A stretch of 64,000 nt of DNA from Paradesulfitobacterium ferrireducens (GCF_017310645.1 NZ_JAFLRH010000044.1:60003-124002), one strand, 5' to 3'; positions 43,923 to 53,946 are shown, counted from the stretch's first letter. A program made the numbers and translations. The notes: generated from the letters alone by a model not told the origin.

Positions 43923-44582
43923 ATGCAGTTATTAGCAGAAACATTTCATTTCATCTCAACCCATTCAGACAATGTCCTTCACGCTATTTGGGAACACCTG
44001 TTCATCGTGATGATACCTATGGGTTTAGCAATCCTGATTGCCGTCCCGTTAACGATTCTTGCAACTCGGATTCCCAGACTGTATCCATGGCTTCTGGGGT
44101 TTAGCAATGCGATGCAAACGGTTCCGAGCCTGGCCTTGCTCGCATTGTTAATCGCCATTGGCGTGGGGCTGGGCTTACTGCCTACGGTCATTGCACTCTT
44201 TCTTTACGCGCTGATGCCGATTGTTCGAAACACCTTTGTGGGGATTACCGGGGTGTCGCGCGAAGTGAAAGATGCCGCGATTGGGATGGGGGTTACCGAT
44301 TGGCAGCTGCTGTGGATGATTGAACTCCCACTGGCCTTAAAAGTGATTATTGCCGGTGTGCGCTCGGCCCTGGTGGGTACGATTGGGTTTGCAACCTTGG
44401 GAGCCTTGATTGGGGCCGGGGGATTGGGAGAATTGATCATGCGGGGACTAAGCATGGCCGCCAATGATATTGTGCTGGCCGGCACCTTACCTGCAATGCT
44501 CTTAGCTTTCTTAGCCGAGTTTTTAATGGGCAGGCTGGAGATAGCACTTACTCCGCGCGGAATTCGCACAATTAAACATTAA
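43923..44582 (+). CDS. Betaine-type ABC permease (OpuCB-like)
   Basis: A 219-residue permease with about six membrane helices and the EAA-like loop REVKDAAIGMGVTDWQLLWMIELPLA. It starts at the stop of the ATPase gene. OpuC systems usually have two permease genes; only one is present, so it may form a homodimer. Confidence 0.88.
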   Translation: MQLLAETFHFISTHSDNVLHAIWEHLFIVMIPMGLAILIAVPLTILATRIPRLYPWLLGFSNAMQTVPSLALLALLIAIGVGLGLLPTVIALFLYALMPIVRNTFVGITGVSREVKDAAIGMGVTDWQLLWMIELPLALKVIIAGVRSALVGTIGFATLGALIGAGGLGELIMRGLSMAANDIVLAGTLPAMLLAFLAEFLMGRLEIALTPRGIRTIKH

Positions 44583-44639
44583 GATGTCAAAATATTAGAA
44601 ATGGTTTGGATACAATTTAAATTTATAGGGGGAGTCGAA

Positions 44640-45593
44640 ATGAAAAAACGTCTCTGGTTAAATTTTATGGTTGTTGGGCTGATTGCGGCAACACTGGTCG
44701 GATGCGGCAGTTCGGGAACTACTCAGCAGACGAGTAACAATACGTCTTCTAATCAAACAGGCTCTGCGATTAAAGAGCTTACGATTGCCGCGCAGGATTA
44801 CAATGAACCTGCAATCGTGGATTATATGCTGAAGGAGATCATTGAGAAGAATACATCCGTCAAAGTAACGGTAAAAAGAACTTCTGGAATGTCTTCGTTA
44901 ATGCATGACTCTTTAGTTAAAGGCGATATCCAAATTTACAGTGGGTATGCCGGAACTCAATTCCAAAAGATTTTCAAACAAGCTTACAATGACCAGTATA
45001 AGGCCAATCCGGAATCTGTTTTGGATTACGTTCGGACTGAAGAAATGAAACAGTATGGGGTCTGGGTTTCTCCTAAATTGGGCTTTTATGATAACTATGC
45101 CATTGCTGTATCTGCTGAAACAGCCCAAAAATTCAATCTTAAGAAAGATTCGGATATTGTTCCCTATGCAAAGGATTGGGCTGTAGGCATGGATCAGGAT
45201 TTTGCCAATATTCCGGAAAGCGGAATGCCTGGAATGAAAAAGGCTTATGGACTCAATTGGAAGAAAGAAGTATCAATGGACTATAATTTGATTTATCAGG
45301 CTTTGGCTAACAACAATGTCCAGGCAATCGTTGCCTATAGCACGGATGGGCGTCTCAAGAAGTTTAATCAGGTCACCCTGGAAGACGATAAACACTTCCT
45401 GCCCCCGGAATATGGCATCGTGATGATCAAAGATTCCGTTCGCAAAGAGCTAAACTTGGATAAAGTTCTAGAAAAGCTCTGGGGTGCAATCAGCAATGAA
45501 GATATTATTCAATTGAATTACCTGGCTGATGTAGAGAAACAAGATCTTGATAAAATTGCGCATGACTGGCTGGTGAAGAAAGGGCTTATCTAA
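44640..45593 (+). CDS. Betaine/choline-type substrate-binding lipoprotein (OpuCC-like)
   Basis: A 317-residue lipoprotein with signal peptide and lipobox ending at Cys22 (AATLVGC), then a Ser/Thr/Asn linker and the glycine-betaine-binding fold (KELTIAAQDYNEP, IQIYSGYAGTQF, NNVQAIVAYSTDGRL). ATG 44640 follows GGGGGAG. It delivers substrate to the permease above. The exact ligand cannot be read from sequence. Confidence 0.88.
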   Translation: MKKRLWLNFMVVGLIAATLVGCGSSGTTQQTSNNTSSNQTGSAIKELTIAAQDYNEPAIVDYMLKEIIEKNTSVKVTVKRTSGMSSLMHDSLVKGDIQIYSGYAGTQFQKIFKQAYNDQYKANPESVLDYVRTEEMKQYGVWVSPKLGFYDNYAIAVSAETAQKFNLKKDSDIVPYAKDWAVGMDQDFANIPESGMPGMKKAYGLNWKKEVSMDYNLIYQALANNNVQAIVAYSTDGRLKKFNQVTLEDDKHFLPPEYGIVMIKDSVRKELNLDKVLEKLWGAISNEDIIQLNYLADVEKQDLDKIAHDWLVKKGLI

Positions 45594-45657
45594 CGAAGAT
45601 CAGGAATACCGGTTCGCTCTGCAAGGCAGCTTGCCTGGTTCCGTTATCTCAGGTAAT

Positions 45658-45690
45658 GAAGGGATTCGTCTATTCGGGACGAATCCCTTC
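45658..45690 (+). terminator. Hairpin ending the betaine ABC operon
   Basis: GAAGGGATTCGTC (45658-45670) pairs perfectly with GACGAATCCCTTC (45678-45690). A smaller GCAAG/CTTGC hairpin lies just upstream. Confidence 0.6.
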
Positions 45691-45827
45691 ATCGTAGGGA
45701 AGCTGCTTACATATGCTATTCACCCGTGTAAAGCGACCGTTGACACGCTGATTTCGCCCGCTTGTCCTCTAATGCTTTTCAAAATATACAAAATTAGACT
45801 AAAATCAGCTCACATATAAAAATCGGA

Positions 45828-45854
45828 ATGATGTTTCACATTACGGAACATCAT
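45828..45854 (+). promoter_or_regulatory. Inverted repeat before the IclR gene
   Basis: ATGATGTTTC (45828-45837) and GGAACATCAT (45845-45854) form a ten-pair inverted repeat 19 bases before the IclR start. Its GGAAC half resembles the operator at 46838, so autoregulation is plausible. Confidence 0.5.
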
Positions 45855-45872
45855 CTGCCAGGGGAGAGGCGA

Positions 45873-46694
45873 ATGAGCGGAAAAATTGAAGAGGTACTGG
45901 CTGCGGAAAAAAAGAAAGAACGTACCGGAAAATCGGAAGGGGTCCAAACGGTGGAAAAAGCTCTGACGATTTTAACGACATTTAATCATCAGCAGCATTT
46001 GTTAGGGGTGACTGAACTCAGCCATAAATTAGGGCTGCCCAAAAGTGTTGTTCACCGCATCTTGATCTCGATGCAGAAATACGGTTTTGTAGAGAAGGAC
46101 CCGCTCACGGAAAAGTACCGTTTAGGTTTGCGGGTGTTCGAACTGGGGAAAGTTGCGGCTGGGAATATCAATTTGCGCAATATTGCTTTTCCGATCATGC
46201 AGCACATGGCTCTGATTACCGGAGAGTCGATCCTGCTTACAATCCGGGAAGGATATGCCGGAGTGGGAATTGAGTTTGTGGAAGGTGCTCAGTCGATGAC
46301 CCTGAAAGCATCACACGGAATGCGCCTGCCCCTTCATTGCGGAGCATCTAAAAAAATACTCTTAGCCTTTGAATCAGATGATTTTATTGAACATTACCTT
46401 GCAACACAGAATATCGTTCGCCTAAGTGACAATAGCCCGATGGACCCGGTTCAGCTTAGAAAAGAATTATCCCAAATTCGCCGTGAACAAATTTCAATTA
46501 CAGCGGATGAAGTTGACTTGGGTTCAACGGTGATCGCGGCCCCTATCTATGATCACGAAGGAAGTATAGCGGCCGGCTTTGGGATTGGAGGGCCTACCTT
46601 CCGCTTCACCAAAGAAAAAAACATGGAATATATTACGCTGCTGCGTAAGTATGCGCGCGAGATCTCTCTTAAACTTGGTTACAAACCGGAGTGA
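45873..46694 (+). CDS. IclR-family transcriptional regulator
   Basis: A 273-residue IclR protein with an N-terminal winged helix (about 25-85: VQTVEKALTILTTF, LSHKLGLPKSVVHRILISM) and a C-terminal effector domain (SHGMRLPLHCGASKKILLAF; VIAAPIYDHEGSIAAGFGIGGP). ATG 45873 follows GGGGAGAGG. It lies upstream of the acyl-CoA synthetase gene in the same direction, and a GGAAC-GAT-GTTCC palindrome lies at that gene's promoter. Confidence 0.9.
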   Translation: MSGKIEEVLAAEKKKERTGKSEGVQTVEKALTILTTFNHQQHLLGVTELSHKLGLPKSVVHRILISMQKYGFVEKDPLTEKYRLGLRVFELGKVAAGNINLRNIAFPIMQHMALITGESILLTIREGYAGVGIEFVEGAQSMTLKASHGMRLPLHCGASKKILLAFESDDFIEHYLATQNIVRLSDNSPMDPVQLRKELSQIRREQISITADEVDLGSTVIAAPIYDHEGSIAAGFGIGGPTFRFTKEKNMEYITLLRKYAREISLKLGYKPE

Positions 46695-46837
46695 TCTGGT
46701 TTCTTTGTTAATGTTCCAAAGATTTAGTATATTTGCAACCACTTAACCTTAAAAAACAACCGTTCACCCATAAATAACAACACTTCGCCCGACAATTACT
46801 GTTTCGGGCTTCTTGGTTTGATATGATAGATTTATCT

Positions 46838-46862
46838 GGAACGATGTTCCTCTAATCGGAAC
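46838..46862 (+). promoter_or_regulatory. IclR-type operator before the acyl-CoA synthetase
   Basis: GGAAC-GAT-GTTCC (46838-46850) is a perfect palindrome, with an extra GGAAC half-site at 46858-46862. It sits about ten bases after a TATGAT -10-like box (46822-46827), a position suited to repression. Confidence 0.6.
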
Positions 46863-46903
46863 AAGCAATATGCACGTTATAGAAAAATGAGGGGGAAGAG
46901 TGG

Positions 46904-49012
46904 ATGCGCTATTTAATGGAACCCACAGGTGTGGCCATTATCGGGGCCAGCCAGGACTTTTCAACAATCAACGGAAAAATTCTCAAGTACTTACTAAAGC
47001 ATAATTATCAAGGGAAAATTTATCCGGTCAACCCTAAATATCAAGAAATTTCAGGACTCGCTTGCTACCCGTCGGTTGAAGCCATCCCGGAACAAGTTGA
47101 CCTCGCCCTGATTGCCATTGCCGCTGCCAGAGTGCCGCGTATCTTGCGCGACTGCGGGAAAAAGGGAATCAAACGGGCCATTATTTTCTCGTCCGGCTTT
47201 GCGGAGACCGGAGATAAAGCCTTGCAGCTAGAGCTTAAAGACATCGCCAAAGAATACAACATGCGCCTGATAGGGCCGAACTGTCTGGGTATGCTCAATG
47301 TTTCGACCGGCCTTATGGCTTCGTTCAGCGGCTCCCTGGAAATGGACAAAGTAAAAGCCGGCCCGGTGGCTTTGGTTTCCCAAAGCGGCGCGGTAGGGTT
47401 TATGCTCTTTAACCTCTTGCAAGAAGCTGGGGTTGGGGTTAACTTTGTGGTCACGACCGGCAATGAAGTGGATATGACCGCGGGCGAAGGCCTGTCCTAT
47501 GTGGTTGAGAACCCGAATACGAAAGTGATTCTTTCCTATCTGGAAGGACTGAGGGACGGGGAAAGCTTCAGAAAAACCGCGGAACAAGCGGCGAATCTAG
47601 GGAAACCGATCATTGCACTGAAAGTGGGCAACTCGGCCAGCGGACAGAAAGCTGCCGCTACCCATACCGCAGCGCTCACAGGCTCCGGAGCGGCTTACAA
47701 AAGCTATTTTGAGAAGATGGGAATCTTCCAGGCTAATGACAGTGATGATATCGTCGACTTGGCCCAGGCCTTTATTCCCGGCAAACTGCCGAAAGGAAAC
47801 CGGGTTGGAATCGTGACCATGTCCGGCGGAGTTGGAATTTTGCTGGCTGACCGTTCGGAAGAGGTTAATCTCCAAGTCCCGGAACTCAGTGAAGCGCTGC
47901 AGGAAGAAGTGCGCAAAGTCATTCCTGCATTTGGTTCTGCCATCAACCCGGTCGATGTCACTGCTCAATCACTGAACCAAGGGGACGAGTTTAAGAAGTG
48001 CCTGCAAATCCTGCTGGCTTCGGATGAACTGGATATGCTGATTGTCGCCATTACAATGGCCACCGGTAAAATGGCAGAGAAAATTGGCCGTGATATTGCT
48101 GAAAGTGCGCTGGGAACAGACAAGCCGCTGGTCGTGAGCTGGAGCGTGGGCCAGGTTGCCAAACCCGGTTTTGACGAACTGCAGGAAGCAGGCGTCCCGC
48201 TCTATCATTCCCCGGCCCGCGCCGCCAAAGCGGTCGGCGCCCTGTATCGCTACGCCAATTTCCGCAAAAACTGGAAGGCTCCGGCTGCCGGTCCGGTGAA
48301 TGACGAGAGAAAGGCCAAGGTGCAGGGAATCCTTAGGGAAAGCACCCAGGCTTTAAGTGAGCACGCCACCAAGGAAATTCTGGATATGTACAGCTTGCCG
48401 GTCACGAAGGAATTCCTGGCCACCAGTGCTGAGCACGCCGTCAGTTTAGCTGATTCCATGGGTTATCCTGTGGTAATGAAAATCGATTCCCCGGATATTT
48501 TGCATAAAACTGAAGCCGGCGGAGTTGCGATTAATGTGAGCTCAGCCGCAGAAGTTGCGGCAAAATTTGCTGAGATTATGGCCAAAGGCAAAGCTTATAA
48601 CCCGGCCGCTCAGATTAACGGAGTTCTGGTGCAGGAGCAAGTTCCCCCAGGGGTTGAATGCATTGTCGGGCTCCAGCGTGATCCCGTCCTAGGCCCGCAA
48701 ATTCTGTTCGGGCTCGGCGGCATCTTTGTCGAAGTGTTAAAGGACGTCGTCTTAAAGCCGGTGCCCCTGAGCCGGGAGGATGCCTGGGATATGCTCAAAC
48801 AAATCAAGGGCGCTGCCATGCTGAACGGAGTCAGAGGGAAGCAGGCCGTGGATAAAGAAGCGCTGGTCGAGATTCTGCTCGGAGTCAGCCAGTTGGCATA
48901 TGAAGGCGGGGAAGATCTGCTCAGCCTCGATATTAACCCGGTCATGGCCCTGCCTGAGGGGCAAGGGGCCAAGATTCTCGACGGAGTCTTGGTAAGCAGC
49001 AGCAAGGCATAA
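46904..49012 (+). CDS. ADP-forming acyl-CoA synthetase (Acd/PAT type)
   Basis: A 702-residue fused alpha-beta protein. The CoA-binding domain (1-135) opens with PTGVAIIGAS and contains GPNCLGMLN. The two succinyl-CoA-ligase-like domains follow, with SQSGAVGFML and ATHTAALTGSG holding the phosphorylated His. The C-terminal ATP-grasp is at about 480-702. It forms acyl-CoA with ADP release or the reverse with ATP gain. The acid substrate is not evident. It probably feeds or drains the CoA-transferase genes downstream. Confidence 0.87.
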   Translation: MRYLMEPTGVAIIGASQDFSTINGKILKYLLKHNYQGKIYPVNPKYQEISGLACYPSVEAIPEQVDLALIAIAAARVPRILRDCGKKGIKRAIIFSSGFAETGDKALQLELKDIAKEYNMRLIGPNCLGMLNVSTGLMASFSGSLEMDKVKAGPVALVSQSGAVGFMLFNLLQEAGVGVNFVVTTGNEVDMTAGEGLSYVVENPNTKVILSYLEGLRDGESFRKTAEQAANLGKPIIALKVGNSASGQKAAATHTAALTGSGAAYKSYFEKMGIFQANDSDDIVDLAQAFIPGKLPKGNRVGIVTMSGGVGILLADRSEEVNLQVPELSEALQEEVRKVIPAFGSAINPVDVTAQSLNQGDEFKKCLQILLASDELDMLIVAITMATGKMAEKIGRDIAESALGTDKPLVVSWSVGQVAKPGFDELQEAGVPLYHSPARAAKAVGALYRYANFRKNWKAPAAGPVNDERKAKVQGILRESTQALSEHATKEILDMYSLPVTKEFLATSAEHAVSLADSMGYPVVMKIDSPDILHKTEAGGVAINVSSAAEVAAKFAEIMAKGKAYNPAAQINGVLVQEQVPPGVECIVGLQRDPVLGPQILFGLGGIFVEVLKDVVLKPVPLSREDAWDMLKQIKGAAMLNGVRGKQAVDKEALVEILLGVSQLAYEGGEDLLSLDINPVMALPEGQGAKILDGVLVSSSKA

Positions 49013-49049
49013 TAGGATTAGTGGCAACGGAATAACTTAAAATATCTAT

Positions 49050-49085
49050 AAGTGCTCATTCCCTATAACTGGGATTGGGCACTTT
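49050..49085 (+). terminator. Terminator after the acyl-CoA synthetase
   Basis: AAGTGCTC-ATT-CCC pairs with GGG-ATTGGGCACTT, then a T-rich tail TAGTTTTG. A close relative of this hairpin occurs at 60449-60485. Confidence 0.65.
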
Positions 49086-49289
49086 AGTTTTGCAGCCTGA
49101 TGAATTATTGCATGTCGATAATGAAAATTGTCTTTGGAGCTACTCCCATTTCCTCGGAAAAGCAGATGATTTATTTCATTATGATTCCCTTCGCAATCTT
49201 AAAAATGCCAGGGGTTATTTAGTTTATCCTATATGGCATCCTTATTGCATGGATAATTTAAGAAAATTCATGAAAGTGGAGGATTGAAG

Positions 49290-51290
49290 TTGGATACAGC
49301 ATTACTTTTTCAACCGTTAAAGATAGGAAATGTAGAAATTAAAAATCGGATTTCGATGTCCCCGATGGACATATACGGATTGTCAACATCTGATGGAGGG
49401 TTTTCAGAAAGGGCGATTGACTATTATGTGGAGAGGGCTAAAGGGGGGGTCGGGTTAATTATAACCGGTCTGGTCAAGGTTGAGAATGAGATCGAACCAT
49501 TCTATTTGCCTAGCGATCCTTGTGCCACGTATAGGCCGTTTCATTTTATTGCAACGGCTTCGGAATTAACGGAACGGGTTCATGCCTATGGTGCCAAGAT
49601 CTTTTTGCAATTAACGGCGGGCTTTGGCCGGGTTGGCAGTCCGTCCTATATTGCTGGTCAACCGGTTGCTCCATCCGCTGTTCCGAACTACTGGGATCCC
49701 GAGGTGACATGCCGGGAGCTGACAACAGCGGAGGTTGAAACCATTGTGCAAAAATTCGGCGAAGCTGCCAAATTAGCAGTCAAGTCCGGCTTCGATGGGA
49801 TTGAAATTCACGCTCTGCATGAAGGGTACCTTCTCGATCAGTTCGCCGTTGCCTTTTTCAATAAAAGAACAGATAAATATGGCGGTGATTTAAAAGCTCG
49901 TTTGACCTTTGCCATAGAAATCCTGAAGGAAATAAAACGCTGTACCGGGAAAGATTTTCCGGTGCAAATGCGTTTCAGCTTAAAGAGTTTTATTAAAGAC
50001 TGGGGCCAGGGCGGACTTCCTGGGGAGGAGTTTGTGGAACGGGGCCGTGACCTGGAGGAAGGATTGGAAGTTGCAAGGATTCTGGAACAAGCTGGCTATG
50101 ATTCCCTGAACGCAGATGTCGGCAGCTATGAAGGCTGGTATTGGCCTCATCCCCCCGGTTATCAGGAACACGGTTGTTATTTGCCGTATACAACGAAGTT
50201 AAAGCAAACGGTAAAAATTCCTGTCCTTGTTGCAGGCCGGCTGGAGTTGCCGGAAATTGCTGTAAAGGCTTTGGCAGACGAAGGGGCTGATGTTGTTTCC
50301 TTGGGAAGAGGGCTTTTAGCCGATCCATATTGGCCCAATAAAATGCTCAAGCACAAACTGGAAGATATCAGGCCCTGCCTGGGATGCTATGATGGCTGCC
50401 TCAACCGCGAAGACCTTTTCAAACCGCTTTCTTGTGCCGTAAATCCCGCTGCCGGCCGGGAGCGCCAATTTGAAATCCAAATTACCCCGAAACCGAAAAA
50501 AGTCCTGATTGCCGGAGGGGGAATTGCCGGTCTTGAGGCAGCCAGGGTAGCTGCTATCAGGGGCCATCAGGTAACACTTTATGAGAAAACGGCGGAATTA
50601 GGCGGGCATATCCTGGAAGCTTCCGTGCCTTCATTTAAAAGAGATGAGATCCGTCTGCTCCAATGGTATAAAAGCCAGCTTGCTGAACTGCAGGTCAAAA
50701 TCCAGATGAAGCAGGCAGTCACTCCTGAACTCATCCAGGCCGAAAATCCTGATGTGGTGTTCGTAGCGACGGGATCTAAGCCCATAAAGTTGATGATCCC
50801 CGGAATTGATAAGGAGAACGTTACAACGGCTGTTGATTTGTTGTTAGGCAGACTGCAGGCGGGCAGCTCAGTAGCTGTTGTCGGAGGTGGCCTGGTAGGC
50901 TGTGAAACGGCGCTTTGGCTGGCCCAAGCCGGGAAAAAAGTAATCATTATTGAAAGCGCTCAGGAATTGATGGCGGCCGGTCAACCTGTTTTCCATTCCA
51001 AGAAAAAAATGCTGCTCGATTTGTTAAGGCTTCATCAGGTAGACATTCTGACGAATTCCGGTGTGGCCGAAGTTTTAGACCAGGGTGTTGTGGTTATGAA
51101 CAAACAGTTTCAGCAAAAGACCGTAACCGTTGACACCGTCGTGCTGGCCGTAGGGTTTACTGCGGACAATGATCTTTACCGGCAGTTAAGCGCTAGCGTA
51201 CCTGAAATCTATGCCATTGGTGATGCGCAAGCTCCCCGCAACATTATGCACGCGATTTGGAGCGCTTATGAAGTAGCCCGGAATATATGA
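49290..51290 (+). CDS. Enoate-reductase-like flavoprotein (old yellow enzyme/4Fe-4S/FAD)
   Basis: A 666-residue three-part enzyme: an FMN barrel (1-360), a 4Fe-4S site (CLGCYDGCLN then SCAVNP near 370-390) and a C-terminal FAD/NAD module (VLIAGGGIAGLEAA; VAVVGGGLVGCETALW). The barrel signature IHALHEGYLLDQF resembles clostridial 2-enoate reductase and BaiCD more than trimethylamine dehydrogenase. It would reduce an alpha,beta-unsaturated acid or acyl-CoA with NAD(P)H. TTG 49290 after GGAGG is chosen. Neighbouring CoA-transferases support an unsaturated acyl substrate. Confidence 0.83.
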   Translation: MDTALLFQPLKIGNVEIKNRISMSPMDIYGLSTSDGGFSERAIDYYVERAKGGVGLIITGLVKVENEIEPFYLPSDPCATYRPFHFIATASELTERVHAYGAKIFLQLTAGFGRVGSPSYIAGQPVAPSAVPNYWDPEVTCRELTTAEVETIVQKFGEAAKLAVKSGFDGIEIHALHEGYLLDQFAVAFFNKRTDKYGGDLKARLTFAIEILKEIKRCTGKDFPVQMRFSLKSFIKDWGQGGLPGEEFVERGRDLEEGLEVARILEQAGYDSLNADVGSYEGWYWPHPPGYQEHGCYLPYTTKLKQTVKIPVLVAGRLELPEIAVKALADEGADVVSLGRGLLADPYWPNKMLKHKLEDIRPCLGCYDGCLNREDLFKPLSCAVNPAAGRERQFEIQITPKPKKVLIAGGGIAGLEAARVAAIRGHQVTLYEKTAELGGHILEASVPSFKRDEIRLLQWYKSQLAELQVKIQMKQAVTPELIQAENPDVVFVATGSKPIKLMIPGIDKENVTTAVDLLLGRLQAGSSVAVVGGGLVGCETALWLAQAGKKVIIIESAQELMAAGQPVFHSKKKMLLDLLRLHQVDILTNSGVAEVLDQGVVVMNKQFQQKTVTVDTVVLAVGFTADNDLYRQLSASVPEIYAIGDAQAPRNIMHAIWSAYEVARNI

Positions 51291-51320
51291 TTCAGTTGAC
51301 AGGAGGTAAACAAGAATTTT

Positions 51321-53849
51321 ATGAAACCTGCAGCCAATACTAAAAATCCGATGGAAGGGATTCGTGTTCTTGATTTCGGGCAATATGTGGCCGGTCCGGC
51401 GACAGCCGCGATGCTTGCAGACCAGGGAGCTGAGGTGATACGGATTGATCCGCCGGGGGGCCCTCGTTGGAATTCACCGGCTATGGAAACTCTGAACCGC
51501 CGTAAAAAAAGCATTATTCTTGATCTCAAAAAGGAAGACGATCTGATCATAGCGCGCAAGCTGATTGCCAGCGCTGATGTGCTGATTGAAAATTTCCGGC
51601 CGGGAGTCATGGCGCGCTTAGGCTTTGGTCCTCAAGAGGCCTGTGCCATGAATCCATCCCTAATTTACCTTTCAATGCCCGGATTTGCCTCATCCGATGC
51701 GGAAAGAGCCCATATTCAAGCCTGGGAAGAAATCATTGCCTCAGCTTCCGGACAGTTTACGGATATGGGGCTAAACCGGGTATTAATGGGAATCAATCCC
51801 TCTTTCAGCCCGCTGACCCTGGCATCCGCCTATGGTTCCGTGCTGGGTGCTCTATCTGTAGCAGCGGCGCTCTATGCCCGGGAGGGGCATGGCCGCGGGG
51901 ATATCATCGAAGTGCCTATTGCATCTGCCCTCATGGAAGGATTGGGATACAATTCGAAATATGTTGAAAATTATCCCGAACGTTATTTGTCTCAACGGGA
52001 AATCGAAATTGCTAAGCGCCGCAAGGCGGGCCAGCCGATGAATTTGGACTACGAAGACCTGCAGGAATTCCTCGATCCCTTCTACCGAAGTTATTATTGT
52101 GCCGATGGACGGCCTGTGTACCTGGTAGCGTGTTCCCAGGTTACTCACTCGCATAAGGCGCTCAAGGTTCTGGGGCTCTTGGATGAAGCGTTGGAGGCTG
52201 GCCTGCCGGAGCTTAATGATTGGTATTTAGACAAAGACCAGTGGCCTGAAGGGGTGGATTGCGCCTTAGGACTTTATCCCTTGTCCAAGAAGTGGGCAGA
52301 TTGGCTGGCACCTAAGATGAAGGAACGCTTCCAAGAAAAAACCAGTTTTGAATGGGAACAGATCTTTGGTGAAGCCGGCGCCCCCTTAGCCGCTCATCGT
52401 ACCACTAAAGAATGGCTTAACAGTGAACATGCCTTGACTTCCGGCCTTGTCCATGACATTGAGCATCCGGTGCAGGGCAGGAGAAGGCAGGCCGGACCGA
52501 TTGCCTGGCTGGAAAGCTGTGCTGAATTCAATGCCAAAGGGGAGCTTGCGCCTCAACCGGACCAGCACCGAAATGAGATACTGGAAAGCCTTGCCCAAAA
52601 CAGGGATATCCGCTCCGCAAACGTTCTAACTGATCACGGCTTTGACGGAAGTTGGCTAGAGGGCGTCCGCATTCTTGATTTAACCAATGTTATTGCGGGT
52701 CCGACGGTGGCATCTACCTTGAGCCGTTTTGGAGCTGAAGTGATTAAGCTTGATCCGACTAAGCCAACTTTTGATCCTTGGAATACCATTGATTGTGGAC
52801 TATTGACGAACCGGAACAAGCGCAGCATCTTGGCCGATATAAAAAGCGAACAGGGAAAGGACGTCTTAACGCGCCTAGTTCAGTGGGCTGATGTGCTTAC
52901 GTTTAACGGTCTGGAACGGCAAATTCATTCTTTAGGTATTGACTACGAGTCTCTTAAAGCCATTAATCCAAATATAATTTTCTGCAGGATTGATGCTTAC
53001 GGCGGACCGCGGCAAGGGCCGCGCACTCATTATGTAGGATATGATGATACCGTACAAGCCTCCACAGGCGTGATGGAGCGATTTGGGGGTTCCCTGTCCA
53101 CCCCTGAGGAACACGCACATATGGGCACCATCGATTTTCTGGCGGGTTTCTGCGGGGCTTTTGCCACCGCGACAGCCTTATACAAACGCAAACGAACCGG
53201 GGAAGGAGATATTGCCCGGGCGTCATTAAGCAGTGCAGGCCAGCTGATTCAGATTCCATTTATGTATGATTTTGCGGATCGCGGTCCCTTCGATGAACCG
53301 AGAGGACGGGAAGCCAAAGGCTGGAATGCCCTGCGCCGCTGTTATGAAGCCCGCGATTCATGGTTTTTCCTCTCAGTAAAGGAAGAAGATATCGAGCGCT
53401 TAAATAATGTGGAGGGGCTAAATGGTCTGAGCGAGATCGAGGCCGAAGAGCGCGAGCGTTTCCTGAACGAGCGCTTCAAAACGCATGATGCGGCCTATTG
53501 GGTCAACCGGCTGCAAAATAGTAATGTCAGTGCCTGCGAGATGGGTTCATTGACTTCGCTGCGTGAGCGCTATGTAAGCGAAGACGGTATTGATCCCCAT
53601 GCAAGCGGCGGAACTTACCAGTTCACTCGCTTTCAAGACCATCCGGCTGGCAGAAAGGTTGAACTCATATCGGAATGTGCGATTCGGCCGCAGTTTGCGA
53701 GGGTGCGGACATTGAAGCCTACGGAGAAATATGGTAAGAGTACACGGCAAATACTCAAAGAGATTGGTTTTTCCGATTCGGAGATTGAGCGGATGATTGA
53801 TGAGGGTGTCGTTTCGGAAAGCTGGAGCGCGCAGTATTTACCGGAATAG
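51321..53849 (+). CDS. Double CaiB/BaiF (class III) CoA-transferase fusion
   Basis: An 842-residue protein with two class III CoA-transferase modules: residues 1-430 (GIRVLDFGQYVAGPATAAML) and 440-842 (GVRILDLTNVIAGPTVASTL). In the second module the catalytic-Asp context is kept (MGTIDFLAG near residue 603). In the first the matching stretch reads PSFSPLTLASAYG, with no Asp, so the N-terminal half may be non-catalytic. The family forms interlocked dimers, so a covalent pseudo-dimer is plausible. Ends in TAG, 30 bases after the flavoprotein gene. Confidence 0.85.
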   Translation: MKPAANTKNPMEGIRVLDFGQYVAGPATAAMLADQGAEVIRIDPPGGPRWNSPAMETLNRRKKSIILDLKKEDDLIIARKLIASADVLIENFRPGVMARLGFGPQEACAMNPSLIYLSMPGFASSDAERAHIQAWEEIIASASGQFTDMGLNRVLMGINPSFSPLTLASAYGSVLGALSVAAALYAREGHGRGDIIEVPIASALMEGLGYNSKYVENYPERYLSQREIEIAKRRKAGQPMNLDYEDLQEFLDPFYRSYYCADGRPVYLVACSQVTHSHKALKVLGLLDEALEAGLPELNDWYLDKDQWPEGVDCALGLYPLSKKWADWLAPKMKERFQEKTSFEWEQIFGEAGAPLAAHRTTKEWLNSEHALTSGLVHDIEHPVQGRRRQAGPIAWLESCAEFNAKGELAPQPDQHRNEILESLAQNRDIRSANVLTDHGFDGSWLEGVRILDLTNVIAGPTVASTLSRFGAEVIKLDPTKPTFDPWNTIDCGLLTNRNKRSILADIKSEQGKDVLTRLVQWADVLTFNGLERQIHSLGIDYESLKAINPNIIFCRIDAYGGPRQGPRTHYVGYDDTVQASTGVMERFGGSLSTPEEHAHMGTIDFLAGFCGAFATATALYKRKRTGEGDIARASLSSAGQLIQIPFMYDFADRGPFDEPRGREAKGWNALRRCYEARDSWFFLSVKEEDIERLNNVEGLNGLSEIEAEERERFLNERFKTHDAAYWVNRLQNSNVSACEMGSLTSLRERYVSEDGIDPHASGGTYQFTRFQDHPAGRKVELISECAIRPQFARVRTLKPTEKYGKSTRQILKEIGFSDSEIERMIDEGVVSESWSAQYLPE

Positions 53850-53872
53850 GTTTGGGTTTTTAAATGAATCGA

Positions 53873-53924
53873 GGGGCTTGTGTACAATTAATTGTAAGGC
53901 AAAGTACACAAGCCCCTTGTTTTT
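53873..53924. terminator. Bidirectional terminator between convergent genes
   Basis: GGGGCTTGTGTAC (53873-53885) pairs perfectly with GTACACAAGCCCC (53904-53916), followed by TTGTTTTT. It separates the CoA-transferase fusion from the convergent rpiR-type gene. Confidence 0.85.
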
Positions 53925-53946
53925 ATGCATGCAATGAATGCGCAAC

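Noticed and set aside
45631..45819. 62-residue open frame after the betaine-binding protein
   Set aside because: It covers two terminator-like hairpins and has no family resemblance.
49075..49287. 70-residue open frame between the acyl-CoA synthetase and the flavoprotein
   Set aside because: It begins inside the terminator hairpin, has no ribosome site and no recognisable features. Treated as chance.
49290..51290. Trimethylamine dehydrogenase as the identity of the flavoprotein
   Set aside because: The architecture is shared, but the HEGYLLDQF signature is that of enoate reductase/BaiCD-type enzymes, and its neighbours are CoA-transferases.
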